Shown here in pieces: positions 17,975-26,203 of a stretch of 64,000 nt of DNA. A program made the position numbers and the translations under genes. The notes beneath the pieces were generated by a model. It had not been told where the DNA came from. It saw nothing but the letters and a program-made list of their open reading frames with translations, and did not search any database. Numbering within the stretch: position 1 is the stretch's first letter; every line of letters starts with the position of its first letter. Source of the DNA: Sediminitomix flava (lineage in GTDB: Bacteria; Bacteroidota; Bacteroidia; Cytophagales; Flammeovirgaceae); the NCBI RefSeq assembly GCF_003149185.1, contig NZ_QGDO01000004.1, positions 417,259-481,258 on the forward strand, given 5' to 3'.

Positions 17975-18625
17975 CTACTGCATCACAGTTGAAAGCCTTA
18001 CTTCTAACTTAAAGTCATTGTCAATTGCTTTATCTCCTAAATTATCGAAGAAGCTATTTGAGCCATACTTAATATCATAAAGCGTACGGTCAACTACTAC
18101 ATTTGCTGTAGCTACAGCCTCTTTGTCTTTGATTTCAACTTTAGCAGGGAAAGTAACTGGTTTCGTGATTCCTTTGATTGTCAAATCTCCAGATACCTCA
18201 TACTCATTTGCTGCTGCTCCATCTTTCACAGAAGTGATCATGAACTTACTAGTTGGGTGTTTTTCTACACTAAAGAAATCATCTGACTTCAAGTGACCTT
18301 CCAACTTTTGCTTGTACTCACCATCAAGGTCTGTATCAACCAATGATGTCATATCTACAACAAAGCTACCACCTACTAACTTCTCTCCTTCAAATTTCAA
18401 AGCACTTTCTTTGAACTCTACAGTACCTGTATGGCTTCCAGTTACTTTTGATCCAGTCCAAACAATACCATCACGTACTTCTTCTGTTGACTCTTCTGCA
18501 GCAGGTGTTTCTACTGTTGTTTCTTCAGTAGATTCTTCTTTTTTCTCTTCTGCTTTTTGTTGGCAAGCGGTAAAAACAGATACTGAAATTAGCCCTATCA
18601 AGGCAGTTCTAAGTAGTTTTTTCAT
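17975..18625 (-). CDS. YceI family lipoprotein
   Basis: 216 aa from the ATG at 18625 (MKKLLRTALIGLISVSVFTAC), chosen because it puts the lipobox FTAC at Cys21; longer in-frame starts add a spurious N-terminus. A Glu/Thr-rich linker (about 25-55) leads to the YceI beta-barrel: WTGSKVTGSHTGTVEF, GGSFVVDMTSL, LKSDDFFSVEKHPTSKF and DLTIKGITKPVTF. YceI proteins bind long isoprenoids or amphiphilic ligands in a lipocalin-like cavity in the periplasm. A polyprenyl synthetase gene exists at 58.2 kb, but no direct link is visible. Confidence 0.93.
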   Translation of the reverse strand: MKKLLRTALIGLISVSVFTACQQKAEEKKEESTEETTVETPAAEESTEEVRDGIVWTGSKVTGSHTGTVEFKESALKFEGEKLVGGSFVVDMTSLVDTDLDGEYKQKLEGHLKSDDFFSVEKHPTSKFMITSVKDGAAANEYEVSGDLTIKGITKPVTFPAKVEIKDKEAVATANVVVDRTLYDIKYGSNSFFDNLGDKAIDNDFKLEVRLSTVMQ

Positions 18626-18959
18626 GGCGAAAAAAAATGATTTAATAATAATTATGTTTGAGTGTGTTTCCATGGACAGTACAATTTCACTGCCAACTGT
18701 ATTGAGTATAATGATATACTTCTATTACAATTCAATTTAATACTATCCTAATATATTTTATTGTCAGAAAAATCCATAAATAATACCGTATAAAAATTGA
18801 CCAAAAAACCTCAAACTTCATCTGATTATCAGACTTCTTGATAAAATCACATTTACTCTTCCAATACGAACTTTTAACAGTCCTCAAGAAGTACAAAAGG
18901 AATGATTTCTGATCTTTAAATAAATCAATTCATATCTATTTTAAAGAACCTTTAGTCCT
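18626..18959. other. Divergent intergenic region
   Basis: About 330 bp between yceI (minus) and the esterase gene (plus). It is AT rich and must hold both promoters, but I see no exact TAnnTTTG box, palindrome or small gene. Confidence 0.4.
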
Positions 18960-19874
18960 ATGAAACACGCTTTTTTCCAACTGATGCTTTTATCATTTCT
19001 TTTACCACTCCAACTTTCAGCACAAAAAGCCCAAAAAGAAAAAGTGAGATTATTTTTCTTGGGAGGACAATCTAATATGGAAGGCTTAGGCTACAATAAA
19101 GACTTACCCAAAAAGCTAAAGCAAATTGATGATGTTTATATTTTCAATGGAAATGATGTAGCAGACGGAGCTGAGAATGGCGGCTTAGGTATTTGGGAAG
19201 TACTAAAAGCCGGACATGGTTATGGCTTTAATTCTGATGGAAAAGAGAATAAACTATCTGAACGTTTCGGCTTGGAACTGACATTGGCAGAAGCGCTAAA
19301 AGAAAAATACCCGAATGAGAAAATTGCCTTTATCAAATACGCAAAAGGTGGTTCTTCAATTGACACCCTAGCCTTTGAATACGGAACTTGGGACCCTGCC
19401 TTCCAAGAAAGTACAAACCAATATGATCACTTTTTAGCTACTGTAAATAATGCTTTCAGAAATACAGATATCGACGGAGATGGTGTGGAAGAAGAATTAA
19501 TTCCGACTGGTATTTTTTGGATGCAAGGCGAAAGTGATGCGGTGAAAGAAGAAGTAGCCTTGCGTTATCATTCAAATCTGACGATGCTCATGGGTAGAAT
19601 CAGAGCTGTTTTCAGAGACAATGATTTACCAATTGTGATGGGCAAAATTTCAGACTCATGGAATAAGCCTTCGGGGAAAGTTTGGAAGTACGGAGATATG
19701 GTGCAATATGCTCAAGAGAAATTCTGTATAGAAGACCCAAATGCTGTGATCGTTAGACATACACGCTATTATAAATATTCAGACCCTTTTCATTACAATA
19801 GCGAAGGCTACATCGATTTAGGAAAAAGATTTGCTGAAGCGATGCTTTCACTAGAATTGAAGCCTATTCAATAG
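18960..19874 (+). CDS. SASA-family carbohydrate acetylesterase (CE6-like)
   Basis: 304 aa with a Sec signal ending near LSAQ. The SGNH-type blocks of the sialate O-acetylesterase/CE6 family are present: FLGGQSNMEG (nucleophile Ser), GIFWMQGESDA and the final HYNSEGYIDLGKRFAEAM (His of the triad). It should remove acetyl groups from plant or algal polysaccharides in the periplasm or outside. It stands alone between yceI and the sigma factor gene and ends with its own terminator. Confidence 0.88.
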   Translation: MKHAFFQLMLLSFLLPLQLSAQKAQKEKVRLFFLGGQSNMEGLGYNKDLPKKLKQIDDVYIFNGNDVADGAENGGLGIWEVLKAGHGYGFNSDGKENKLSERFGLELTLAEALKEKYPNEKIAFIKYAKGGSSIDTLAFEYGTWDPAFQESTNQYDHFLATVNNAFRNTDIDGDGVEEELIPTGIFWMQGESDAVKEEVALRYHSNLTMLMGRIRAVFRDNDLPIVMGKISDSWNKPSGKVWKYGDMVQYAQEKFCIEDPNAVIVRHTRYYKYSDPFHYNSEGYIDLGKRFAEAMLSLELKPIQ

Positions 19875-19896
19875 CATTAAAATTCATTCATATTCG

Positions 19897-19942
19897 TCCC
19901 CAATTACTTTTTCAAAAGAGGTGATTGGGGATTTATTTTTAC
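19897..19942 (+). terminator. Terminator after the esterase gene
   Basis: TCCCCAAT / ATTGGGGA outer stem with an inner CTTTT/AAAAG pair, then a T-rich tail. Confidence 0.8.
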
Positions 19943-20021
19943 TTTTTTGAAAAAAAAATTTAGACCAACTGTAATAATCTTCCTTCTCAAGACACTAACC
20001 AAGTAAATAAAAACCGAAACC

Positions 20022-20513
20022 GTGAGCAGCGATTTTTACAACTTATTCATTCTACCACATGCCCCAATCATTATTAAAATCTGTCGGGCATATACCAACT
20101 CACAAGAAGACTTTGAGGATTACTACCAAGAAGTTTGCTTACAGATTTGGCATAGTAGAGAACGCTTTAAAGAACATTCGGAATGGTCTACTTGGGTGTA
20201 TAGACTGTCGCTGAATGTGTGCTTAACACTTCTGAAAAAACAGAAGAACAATCCACAGCACTTTGCTTCTGATAGCTTGCCACCCGAAGCTTCAGAAGAT
20301 AGTAAAGCATTCTCGGATGAAGACTTGAATCAACTCTACATTGCGATTCGACAATTGAAAGAAATTGACAGAGCCGTAATTCTACTCTATTTAGAAGAAC
20401 GCTCTTATCAAGAAATCGCGGAGGTTATCGGAACCAATCCCAACAATATTGGGGTGAGAATTCAACGTATCAAACAACGTTTAAAGAAATTATTACATGA
20501 AAAAGTCTATTGA
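20022..20513 (+). CDS. ECF-type RNA polymerase sigma factor
   Basis: 163 aa starting at GTG 20022. Region 2 is DFEDYYQEVCLQIWHSRERF...WSTWVYRLSLNVCL (about residues 20-75), and region 4 is AVILLYLEERSYQEIAEVIGTNPNNIGVRIQRIKQRL (about 125-160), with no region 3. Such factors switch on a small envelope or stress regulon. The gene overlaps the start of the next one by 17 bp, a tight coupling expected for a sigma and its controlling membrane protein. Confidence 0.9.
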   Translation: MSSDFYNLFILPHAPIIIKICRAYTNSQEDFEDYYQEVCLQIWHSRERFKEHSEWSTWVYRLSLNVCLTLLKKQKNNPQHFASDSLPPEASEDSKAFSDEDLNQLYIAIRQLKEIDRAVILLYLEERSYQEIAEVIGTNPNNIGVRIQRIKQRLKKLLHEKVY

Positions 20514-21126
20514 AGATATTTGGAAAGAGGGTTTTATCAATAACGAGAAGTTGACGGCCCCAAAAATTAATGATCTGTACAATCAGAAATCGATTCATCT
20601 CGTCGATAAATTTCGTAGAGATTTCAAGCTAAACCTTATCTATATCATTTTTCTATCCTTGTTCTTTTTAGGAGCGGGTATTTTCCTAAATGCCGTATAT
20701 AGCGGAATCGTGATTTTCTTGCTTCTCATTTCACTACTTGTATATGGGAAAAAGAGACTCGATATTATCAATAAGCTTGATTATAACGATAACAGTTACA
20801 AGTATCTTAAATCGTTTGACGATTGGTTGCAAGCCACTTTAAAAGGATATACACTCTTGTATCAAATCTTTTATCCTGTATTCTTCTTGGCTATCGCTGG
20901 AGGTGTTTGGTTTTCACCAATTGGAGAAAAGGTTATGCAAAAGTTTCCCGATCTACAAACTGTTTTGGGGCTACCATTATACCCCACAATTGTCGTTTTC
21001 TCCATTGCAATCCTTCTGATCTTTTTGGCAAAACGTTTATATGAGCTTGACATGAATCTTATTTATAAATCACAGATGGATAAACTCAAAGACTTATTAG
21101 CGGATATGGAAGAATTGAGAGCTTAA
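20497..21126 (+). CDS. Membrane protein, likely anti-sigma partner
   Basis: 209 aa. A soluble N-terminal part of about 45 residues (MKKSIEDIWKEGFINNEKLTAPKINDLYNQKS) precedes four hydrophobic segments (about 48-65, 68-85, 118-138, 158-178) and a cytoplasmic tail. It has no zinc motif and no recognised family name, but a soluble N-terminus before membrane helices and the 17-bp overlap with the sigma gene suggest it holds the sigma factor at the membrane. That role is inference from context. Its end overlaps the convergent DUF2851 gene by four bases. Confidence 0.7.
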   Translation: MKKSIEDIWKEGFINNEKLTAPKINDLYNQKSIHLVDKFRRDFKLNLIYIIFLSLFFLGAGIFLNAVYSGIVIFLLLISLLVYGKKRLDIINKLDYNDNSYKYLKSFDDWLQATLKGYTLLYQIFYPVFFLAIAGGVWFSPIGEKVMQKFPDLQTVLGLPLYPTIVVFSIAILLIFLAKRLYELDMNLIYKSQMDKLKDLLADMEELRA

Positions 21127-22439
21127 GAAATAATAAAAAAGGGCTCTTTCAATTGGATTTCTTTCTGAAGCAATCGGCAGCCAATAGTACAAGAAAAACA
21201 TTTCCGATTAGTACAGTAGGAATTGAAAAGCTCTAAATATGCCTGTGAATCATAAGCTGATTTGATAGTGGAACCTAGTTCTTTCCACTGATCAATCAGC
21301 TTATTTTTTTCGGCAGGTATATTTTCCAAAAGACTTAATGCTGTCTCAAAGAATCGATCTTCTTTATGGTAAAGCCCGTAAGCAACCTTCAGAGGAGCAA
21401 TAGTATTTATCATGATATTCTGAAGACTACTTTTTCCTAATGAGCGATCACTTTCTTTCTTACTCAATTTTCCGAAATGATAATGCTTTTTCCAGTAAGA
21501 AGAAACCTCAATTTCAAATAAGGATTCATATTTTTCAACCTCATTTTGGAATACAAAATTGGAAAAGAAATACGTATTTTTTGTAATGAATTGTGCAAAC
21601 TGAGCAAGTCTTAGCGTAGGAAAATTAGCAGGGCGAAGTCTTAAAAAATCCCATTCTACAACAGATAACTGTTTTTCTTGAAGTTGATATTTATGGGCTA
21701 AAAATGCATACTCTTTTTTCAAGCTTTCAGAATAATCATCTACACTTTCTTGAGGAAGTAGCCCCGAAAGCCCAAAAAGTAGCGCCTCAATCTGAAGTAT
21801 ATTATCCGAATGCAGTTTCAAGATTTTCAATGGCAAACGTTTCGCTAGTTTCAGAAAGGAAACTTTATTCTTCTTAAATCCGAAATTCTCTGCGAGTAAC
21901 TGATAAGCACATTCTTCCCAATTATTTCCGCTCTCCTCCAATAACTTCAAAACCGTTTCTCCTTTTCTGAACAGCCTTTGAGTTACAGCTTTATCTAGCA
22001 TCTGAAATTTCTCAAAGTCAGAAACAGTATCAAAACTATTGGCACAGGCTATCTGGGACGATGCTTGACTTACTTTCTCATAAAATGAAAGGCAATCCTC
22101 CTTTATTCTATCTCGTAATACTAGCGTTGGAATAACTGAACCATCCTTTCTGAACACTTCTTGATCGTCTTCCCACACAACATGAAGGATGACATTCTGA
22201 TATCTTTCTTGCGTATGATGTTTATGTTTTTCCCAATCCGATGATTTGATATGAATCTCGATATGCCCAACCCATTCCATTTCATTGAGTAATATCCTCG
22301 CTTGTCTGAAATCGGGGCCTTCATCTTCGTGAGGGTAACCTCTATCTAAAAGTGTAATGGATTCTTCTTGGGTTGTTTTTAGGTCTTTAAGGTCAAACTG
22401 TTGGTGCATCCATAAAAAATGCAGAAAGTCTTCTTTCAT
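21123..22439 (-). CDS. DUF2851 family protein
   Basis: 438 aa. The N-terminus MKEDFLHFLWMHQQFD followed by GYPHEDEGPDFRQARILLNEMEWVGHIEIHIKSSDWEKHKH is characteristic of DUF2851, a family common in Bacteroidota. The conserved GPDF and E-I-H-I-K-S-S-D-W-x3-H pattern looks nuclease-like, though activity has not been shown to my knowledge. The C-terminus ends with a cysteine cluster (SYCTNRKCFSCTIGCRLL) that may bind zinc or an Fe-S cluster. It is a single gene read toward the sigma operon. Confidence 0.85.
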   Translation of the reverse strand: MKEDFLHFLWMHQQFDLKDLKTTQEESITLLDRGYPHEDEGPDFRQARILLNEMEWVGHIEIHIKSSDWEKHKHHTQERYQNVILHVVWEDDQEVFRKDGSVIPTLVLRDRIKEDCLSFYEKVSQASSQIACANSFDTVSDFEKFQMLDKAVTQRLFRKGETVLKLLEESGNNWEECAYQLLAENFGFKKNKVSFLKLAKRLPLKILKLHSDNILQIEALLFGLSGLLPQESVDDYSESLKKEYAFLAHKYQLQEKQLSVVEWDFLRLRPANFPTLRLAQFAQFITKNTYFFSNFVFQNEVEKYESLFEIEVSSYWKKHYHFGKLSKKESDRSLGKSSLQNIMINTIAPLKVAYGLYHKEDRFFETALSLLENIPAEKNKLIDQWKELGSTIKSAYDSQAYLELFNSYCTNRKCFSCTIGCRLLQKEIQLKEPFFIIS

Positions 22440-22582
22440 GAGAAAAGTATGTGGGTAAAAAATATGGGTTATTCTAGCAAGAATATACCAAAAAGTGATT
22501 GAAATCCCACCATCTCCATAGTGCTAAATGACTTTATAGAAAAAAGCTCCTAGAGCAAATTTTAAAATCTTCTCGAAAGAAA

Positions 22583-23170
22583 CTACCTATACACCTTTTT
22601 GTCCTTGATTTTCAGCTCACCTTCTTCCTCCAATTTCTTGATTGTTCTGATTACTGTCTCTACTCGCAAACCTGTCATATCTGCAATTTGTTGCCTTGTC
22701 AGAGGAACTAAATATTCATCTGTTATTTCCTTTTCTTCTTTCAGATAATCGATCAGACGGAGTACTCGTTTTTCGGGCGGGTTTGAAGAAATCTCGGCTT
22801 GCATAATGGCTTTGTAACGAAGTCTTTTGGCAAGTGTAGCTGTAAATTCAAGGTGAACTTTAGGATTTTCTTCTAGCAGTTTGAGAAAAATATCTTGAGG
22901 CAAAGCCCAAACCTTAGTACTCTTCACCGCTATGGCATTGCTCGGATATGGAAAATTCCCGAATAAAGGTGGTTCACCAAAACTCTCTCCGTCAGTAAAA
23001 ACGCCTTGAACAAACTCTTTTCCTTCATCATTATAATTGGACATTTTCACTTGTCCTTTCATAATCTGCATATAAAAATGAGGTACTTCTTCTTCTGAAA
23101 AAAGCGTTTCATTTTTTTCATAATGCTTTAATATCGCTCCGTATTTTTCGAGTAAGTCTTCAGCTATCAT
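22583..23170 (-). CDS. Crp/Fnr family transcription regulator
   Basis: 195 aa with a full cNMP-binding beta-roll (YEKNETLFSEEEVPHFYMQIMKGQVKMSNYNDEGKEFVQGVFTDGESFGEPPLF), a long dimer helix and a complete winged helix-turn-helix (LTRQQIADMTGLRVETVIRTIKKLEEEGELKIKDKKVYR, about 155-195). No N-terminal cysteines for an Fe-S cluster are present, so it is not an oxygen sensor of the Fnr type. It is divergent from the YecH-like gene, with a palindrome between the two. Confidence 0.9.
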   Translation of the reverse strand: MIAEDLLEKYGAILKHYEKNETLFSEEEVPHFYMQIMKGQVKMSNYNDEGKEFVQGVFTDGESFGEPPLFGNFPYPSNAIAVKSTKVWALPQDIFLKLLEENPKVHLEFTATLAKRLRYKAIMQAEISSNPPEKRVLRLIDYLKEEKEITDEYLVPLTRQQIADMTGLRVETVIRTIKKLEEEGELKIKDKKVYR

Positions 23171-23196
23171 TCGTAAAAACTTGTGAATATTTCTCC

Positions 23197-23216
23197 TTTA
23201 TGATCTCACTCATAAA
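23197..23216. promoter_or_regulatory. Crp/Fnr-type palindrome between regulator and yecH-like gene
   Basis: Perfect inverted repeat TTTATGA-N6-TCATAAA, the arm and spacer lengths of Crp-type operators, 27 bp upstream of the regulator start and 70 bp upstream of the YecH-like gene. Binding by the adjacent regulator is inference. Confidence 0.6.
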
Positions 23217-23285
23217 CTTTTGAGATCGAAGATTCGGTTTTTTGTATCATAAACATAAGCATCTAAGAGAGAAAAATATATAATC

Positions 23286-23549
23286 ATGGAAAATACAGTT
23301 CATGTTCACGAAGTGATCTTTATGATCGGAGACCAAAAAGGCGGACACTATAACAATGCTTCATTGATTGAAGATATCAAAGGAAAATGGGGTGCAGAAG
23401 TCAATTTCATGGCTTGTTCAGGCGTACCTTTCCCTCCACAAGATGTCGTTCCTTTCTTGATGGAAAGAAGTAAAATCGTTTTAGATGATAACGGAAATAT
23501 TTCGCTTCACCCGAACATGCAAATCTGTAATGGTCACGAGAAACACTAA
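23286..23549 (+). CDS. YecH-like (DUF2492) metal-binding protein
   Basis: 87 aa. It resembles E. coli YecH along its length: an N-terminal HVHEVIFMI, then ASLIEDIKGKWGAEVNFMACSG, and a C-terminal MQICNGHEKH matching the terminal ICRH. The conserved His and Cys residues are thought to bind a metal. It lies beside a divergent Crp/Fnr gene and is followed by a terminator, so it is probably the direct target of that regulator. Its biochemical role is unknown. Confidence 0.8.
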   Translation: MENTVHVHEVIFMIGDQKGGHYNNASLIEDIKGKWGAEVNFMACSGVPFPPQDVVPFLMERSKIVLDDNGNISLHPNMQICNGHEKH

Positions 23550-23581
23550 GCGTCATTCGCTAACTCATACAAGAAAGAAAG

Positions 23582-23622
23582 CCCTGTATTCTTTTCTAAA
23601 AAGGACAGGGTATTTTCTTTTT
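23582..23622 (+). terminator. Terminator after the yecH-like gene
   Basis: CCCTGT / ACAGGG stem with inner CTTTT/AAAAG pairing and a T-rich tail; weaker than its neighbours. Confidence 0.6.
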
Positions 23623-23702
23623 CATTCAGGCTGATTTTTTTCTCAAACAGAGCTGCAAGTTCTTTTACTTTTTTGCAGCCTAATTTTTTATCTAATTCAT
23701 TC

Positions 23703-23742
23703 AAACATATATTTATTTCTTCATATGTTTATCTTACTTTTG
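23703..23742 (+). promoter_or_regulatory. Perfect palindrome plus -7 box before the Cys-rich gene
   Basis: Inverted repeat AAACATAT-N12-ATATGTTT at 23703-23730, immediately followed by TACTTTTG (TAnnTTTG) at 23735-23742, only seven bases before the ATG at 23750. A protein bound to the palindrome would cover the -33 region, so repression is likely. The layout is reminiscent of ArsR/SmtB operators. The transcript would be almost leaderless. Confidence 0.6.
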
Positions 23743-23749
23743 TCAGAAG

Positions 23750-24148
23750 ATGAAATCTATTGAGAAGTTATATGTCAGCTTTTCCTGTTTAGTAATCTGT
23801 TTACTACAAGGAATTTTAGCCTTTGGTCAAGTAAATTTGACTTTGGGTGCTGAAACTTCACAGCCTAAATCTCAGTGTAATTCTTCATTCAGAGAAGGTG
23901 GTTCTTGCTGTCCGAAAGAAGAACCTGTTGAACCTCAATTTTGCTGTATCCCGATTGCTCCCGTTCAAGAGATTGATCATTACAGTGTCCAACGAAGTCA
24001 GACAGCCGTATTCTCCACTTTTTCATTTGCAATCAAAGAAATACACTCATCGGGATTTGTACCTTTCTTTTCCCCGATAAACGACTCTTCCAAACCATTT
24101 TTCCCCTTCAAGCAACGGCAAGCTTGGCTCTGTTGCTACCGTATATAG
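23750..24148 (+). CDS. Small secreted cysteine-rich protein
   Basis: 132 aa with a Sec signal (cleaved near AFGQ, residue 26). The mature part begins with a cysteine cluster, SQC...SCCPKEEPVEPQFCCIPIAP, and ends WLCCYRI, eight cysteines in all, with no histidine cluster. I do not recognise a family; small exported Cys-rich proteins of Bacteroidota are often tied to metal stress. The start is fixed by the -7 box seven bases upstream, and the palindromic operator suggests induction by a metal-type signal (inference). Confidence 0.55.
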   Translation: MKSIEKLYVSFSCLVICLLQGILAFGQVNLTLGAETSQPKSQCNSSFREGGSCCPKEEPVEPQFCCIPIAPVQEIDHYSVQRSQTAVFSTFSFAIKEIHSSGFVPFFSPINDSSKPFFPFKQRQAWLCCYRI

Positions 24149-24263
24149 TTCCTTTATTCTTTGTATAAACTCGAAAGCATTTCCTTACATTTTGGGAAAT
24201 GACAATTCGGTATACCTTAAAGTGTGTATATGATCATCATTAATTTATCTAAGATCATATAAA

Positions 24264-24737
24264 GTGAGCAAGCAAAATTTACATATAGAACTACTCGAGG
24301 ACCTTTCAGAAGCTCCTTTTGAGCTACTTGAATTGGCTGATCCTTCTAGAGAACAAATTATGTCTTATCTGAAGACAGGACATTGCTATGTCGCAATATT
24401 AGCCTCAGAAGTTGTGGGTGTCTTGGTTTTAACCAAAATAGATCAAACCTCTACCGAGATTAAAAACATTGCTGTCAGTGAGTCTGCTCAAGGAAAAGGA
24501 TTCGGAAAAGTTCTATTACGATATGCTACCAATATTTGCCAAACAAAAGGAGATCATAAACTGATTATAGGCACTGGCAATTCTAGTATTGGGCAATTGG
24601 CACTTTATCAAAAAGAAGGCTTTGAAATCAAAAACATCAAGAAGAACTTCTTTTTGGATAATTACGATGAGCCTATTTTTGAGAATGGGATTCAATGTAA
24701 ACATATGATCGTTTTAGAGAAGGATTTGAGGAAATAG
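24264..24737 (+). CDS. GNAT family N-acetyltransferase
   Basis: 157 aa starting at GTG 24264. Motif A is clear: IKNIAVSESAQGKGFGKVLLRYA (Q-G-K-G-F-G), followed by IIGTGNSSIGQLALYQKEGFE, as in the aminoglycoside-type and small-molecule acetyltransferases. The acceptor is unknown. The gene stands alone, 110 bp before the MATE-gshF operon. Confidence 0.87.
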   Translation: MSKQNLHIELLEDLSEAPFELLELADPSREQIMSYLKTGHCYVAILASEVVGVLVLTKIDQTSTEIKNIAVSESAQGKGFGKVLLRYATNICQTKGDHKLIIGTGNSSIGQLALYQKEGFEIKNIKKNFFLDNYDEPIFENGIQCKHMIVLEKDLRK

Positions 24738-24847
24738 CACTTTCTAAAACGAGAATAACGCACACACTTTAAAGTTAGCTTTATCTTCTTTGTGGAGAAG
24801 ATGTAGAGCACATATTTCAACTTCATCCAAAAGAATAATTCAAGACT

Positions 24848-26203
24848 ATGAAGCCAGACGCTTCTCAAGATCAAAATTCATATAAGTCCATTTTCCGAGT
24901 TTTGATGAAACTTACCCTGCCTATTGTCGGAGGTTCGTTTCTTCAAATGACCTACAATTTCACCGATATGATATGGGTGGGTAAACTCGGAAGTGATGCG
25001 GTAGCCGCTGTAGGTACAGCAGGATTCTTCACGCATATGGCTTGGGCTTTTTCATCTCTCGCCTTAGTGGGTACAGGTGTAAAAATTTCGCATGCGGTCG
25101 GTCGTCAAGATTTCACCGATGCTCGTGCTTTTATAAAGAATGGCTTCCTTACCACATGGGTATTGGGGCTTATCTTTATGCTATTTCTGATTTTAGGTTC
25201 TAGCCCTCTGATCGCCTTCTTCAAGTTGAACAATACAGTTGTAGAAGGCATGGCTGAGAATTACCTTATCATTTCAGCACTTGGTATACTTATCAGTTAT
25301 ACCAATTACCTTTTTGCCGCCATTTTTAATGCTTTCGGTTATACCAAAATCCCTTTCAAAACCAATATGGTTGGACTTGGGGTAAATATGGTACTCGACC
25401 CTCTTTTCATTTTTGTATTGAAATGGGGCGTAGAAGGTGCGGCTATAGCCACTGTAATTGCACAGCTTGTTACCGTAATCATTTATTGGAGAAGATTCCT
25501 TCGAGAAAAAGACATGAAAACGTTCCCTGGTCGAGTACACCTTGACCGAATGTGGGAAGTACTCAGACTTGGTTTCCCTACCGCAGCTCAGAGAGTCATT
25601 TTCACTTTCATTGCGATCATGATGGCAAGAATTATTGCGCAATGGGGAGCTACAGCAATTGCCGTTCAAAAAGTCGGACTGCAATTGGAGTCTGTGACTT
25701 TCATGACTGTTGGAGGTTTACACCAAGCAATCACCACTTTTGTAGGTCAGAAATACGGAGCAAAAGACTGGATTCAACTCAAGAAAGGTTACAATGTAGC
25801 CGTCGGAATTGGAGTGATGGTTGGCTTTTTAGTCAGTTTACTTTTTATGCTTATTCCAGAACTACTGATCTCTATTTTCTTGAAAGAAGCTGATAGTATT
25901 GCAATGGGAGCACAGTACCTACGCATCATCGGACTTTCTCAAATTTTCATGTGTATGGAAATGGTCACAGGAGGAGCCATGAACGGATTGGGAAAAACAC
26001 ACATCCCTGCAACCCTCAGTGTGATTTTGACAGGAGCACGTATTCCTTTAGCCTTATGGTTGTCTGCTATGCCTGCATTAGGTTTGGATGGCGTTTGGTG
26101 GAGTATTAGTTTGAGTAGTATTGCTAAGGGGCTTGTGTCCGTAGTTGCATTCTACTACCTAATCAAAAGCATGAAAGAATTTCAACTTAGCCCACTCAAA
26201 TAA
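24848..26203 (+). CDS. MATE family efflux transporter
   Basis: 451 aa with about twelve membrane segments in two homologous halves and typical MATE sequences (LTLPIVGGSFLQMTYNFTDMIWVGKLG near residue 18-45; GFPTAAQRVIFTF near 245). These pumps export cationic drugs or metabolites in exchange for Na+ or H+. The stop overlaps the gshF start by one base (TAATG), so both are made from one mRNA; the pairing hints at export linked to glutathione or thiol stress, which is inference. Confidence 0.93.
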   Translation: MKPDASQDQNSYKSIFRVLMKLTLPIVGGSFLQMTYNFTDMIWVGKLGSDAVAAVGTAGFFTHMAWAFSSLALVGTGVKISHAVGRQDFTDARAFIKNGFLTTWVLGLIFMLFLILGSSPLIAFFKLNNTVVEGMAENYLIISALGILISYTNYLFAAIFNAFGYTKIPFKTNMVGLGVNMVLDPLFIFVLKWGVEGAAIATVIAQLVTVIIYWRRFLREKDMKTFPGRVHLDRMWEVLRLGFPTAAQRVIFTFIAIMMARIIAQWGATAIAVQKVGLQLESVTFMTVGGLHQAITTFVGQKYGAKDWIQLKKGYNVAVGIGVMVGFLVSLLFMLIPELLISIFLKEADSIAMGAQYLRIIGLSQIFMCMEMVTGGAMNGLGKTHIPATLSVILTGARIPLALWLSAMPALGLDGVWWSISLSSIAKGLVSVVAFYYLIKSMKEFQLSPLK

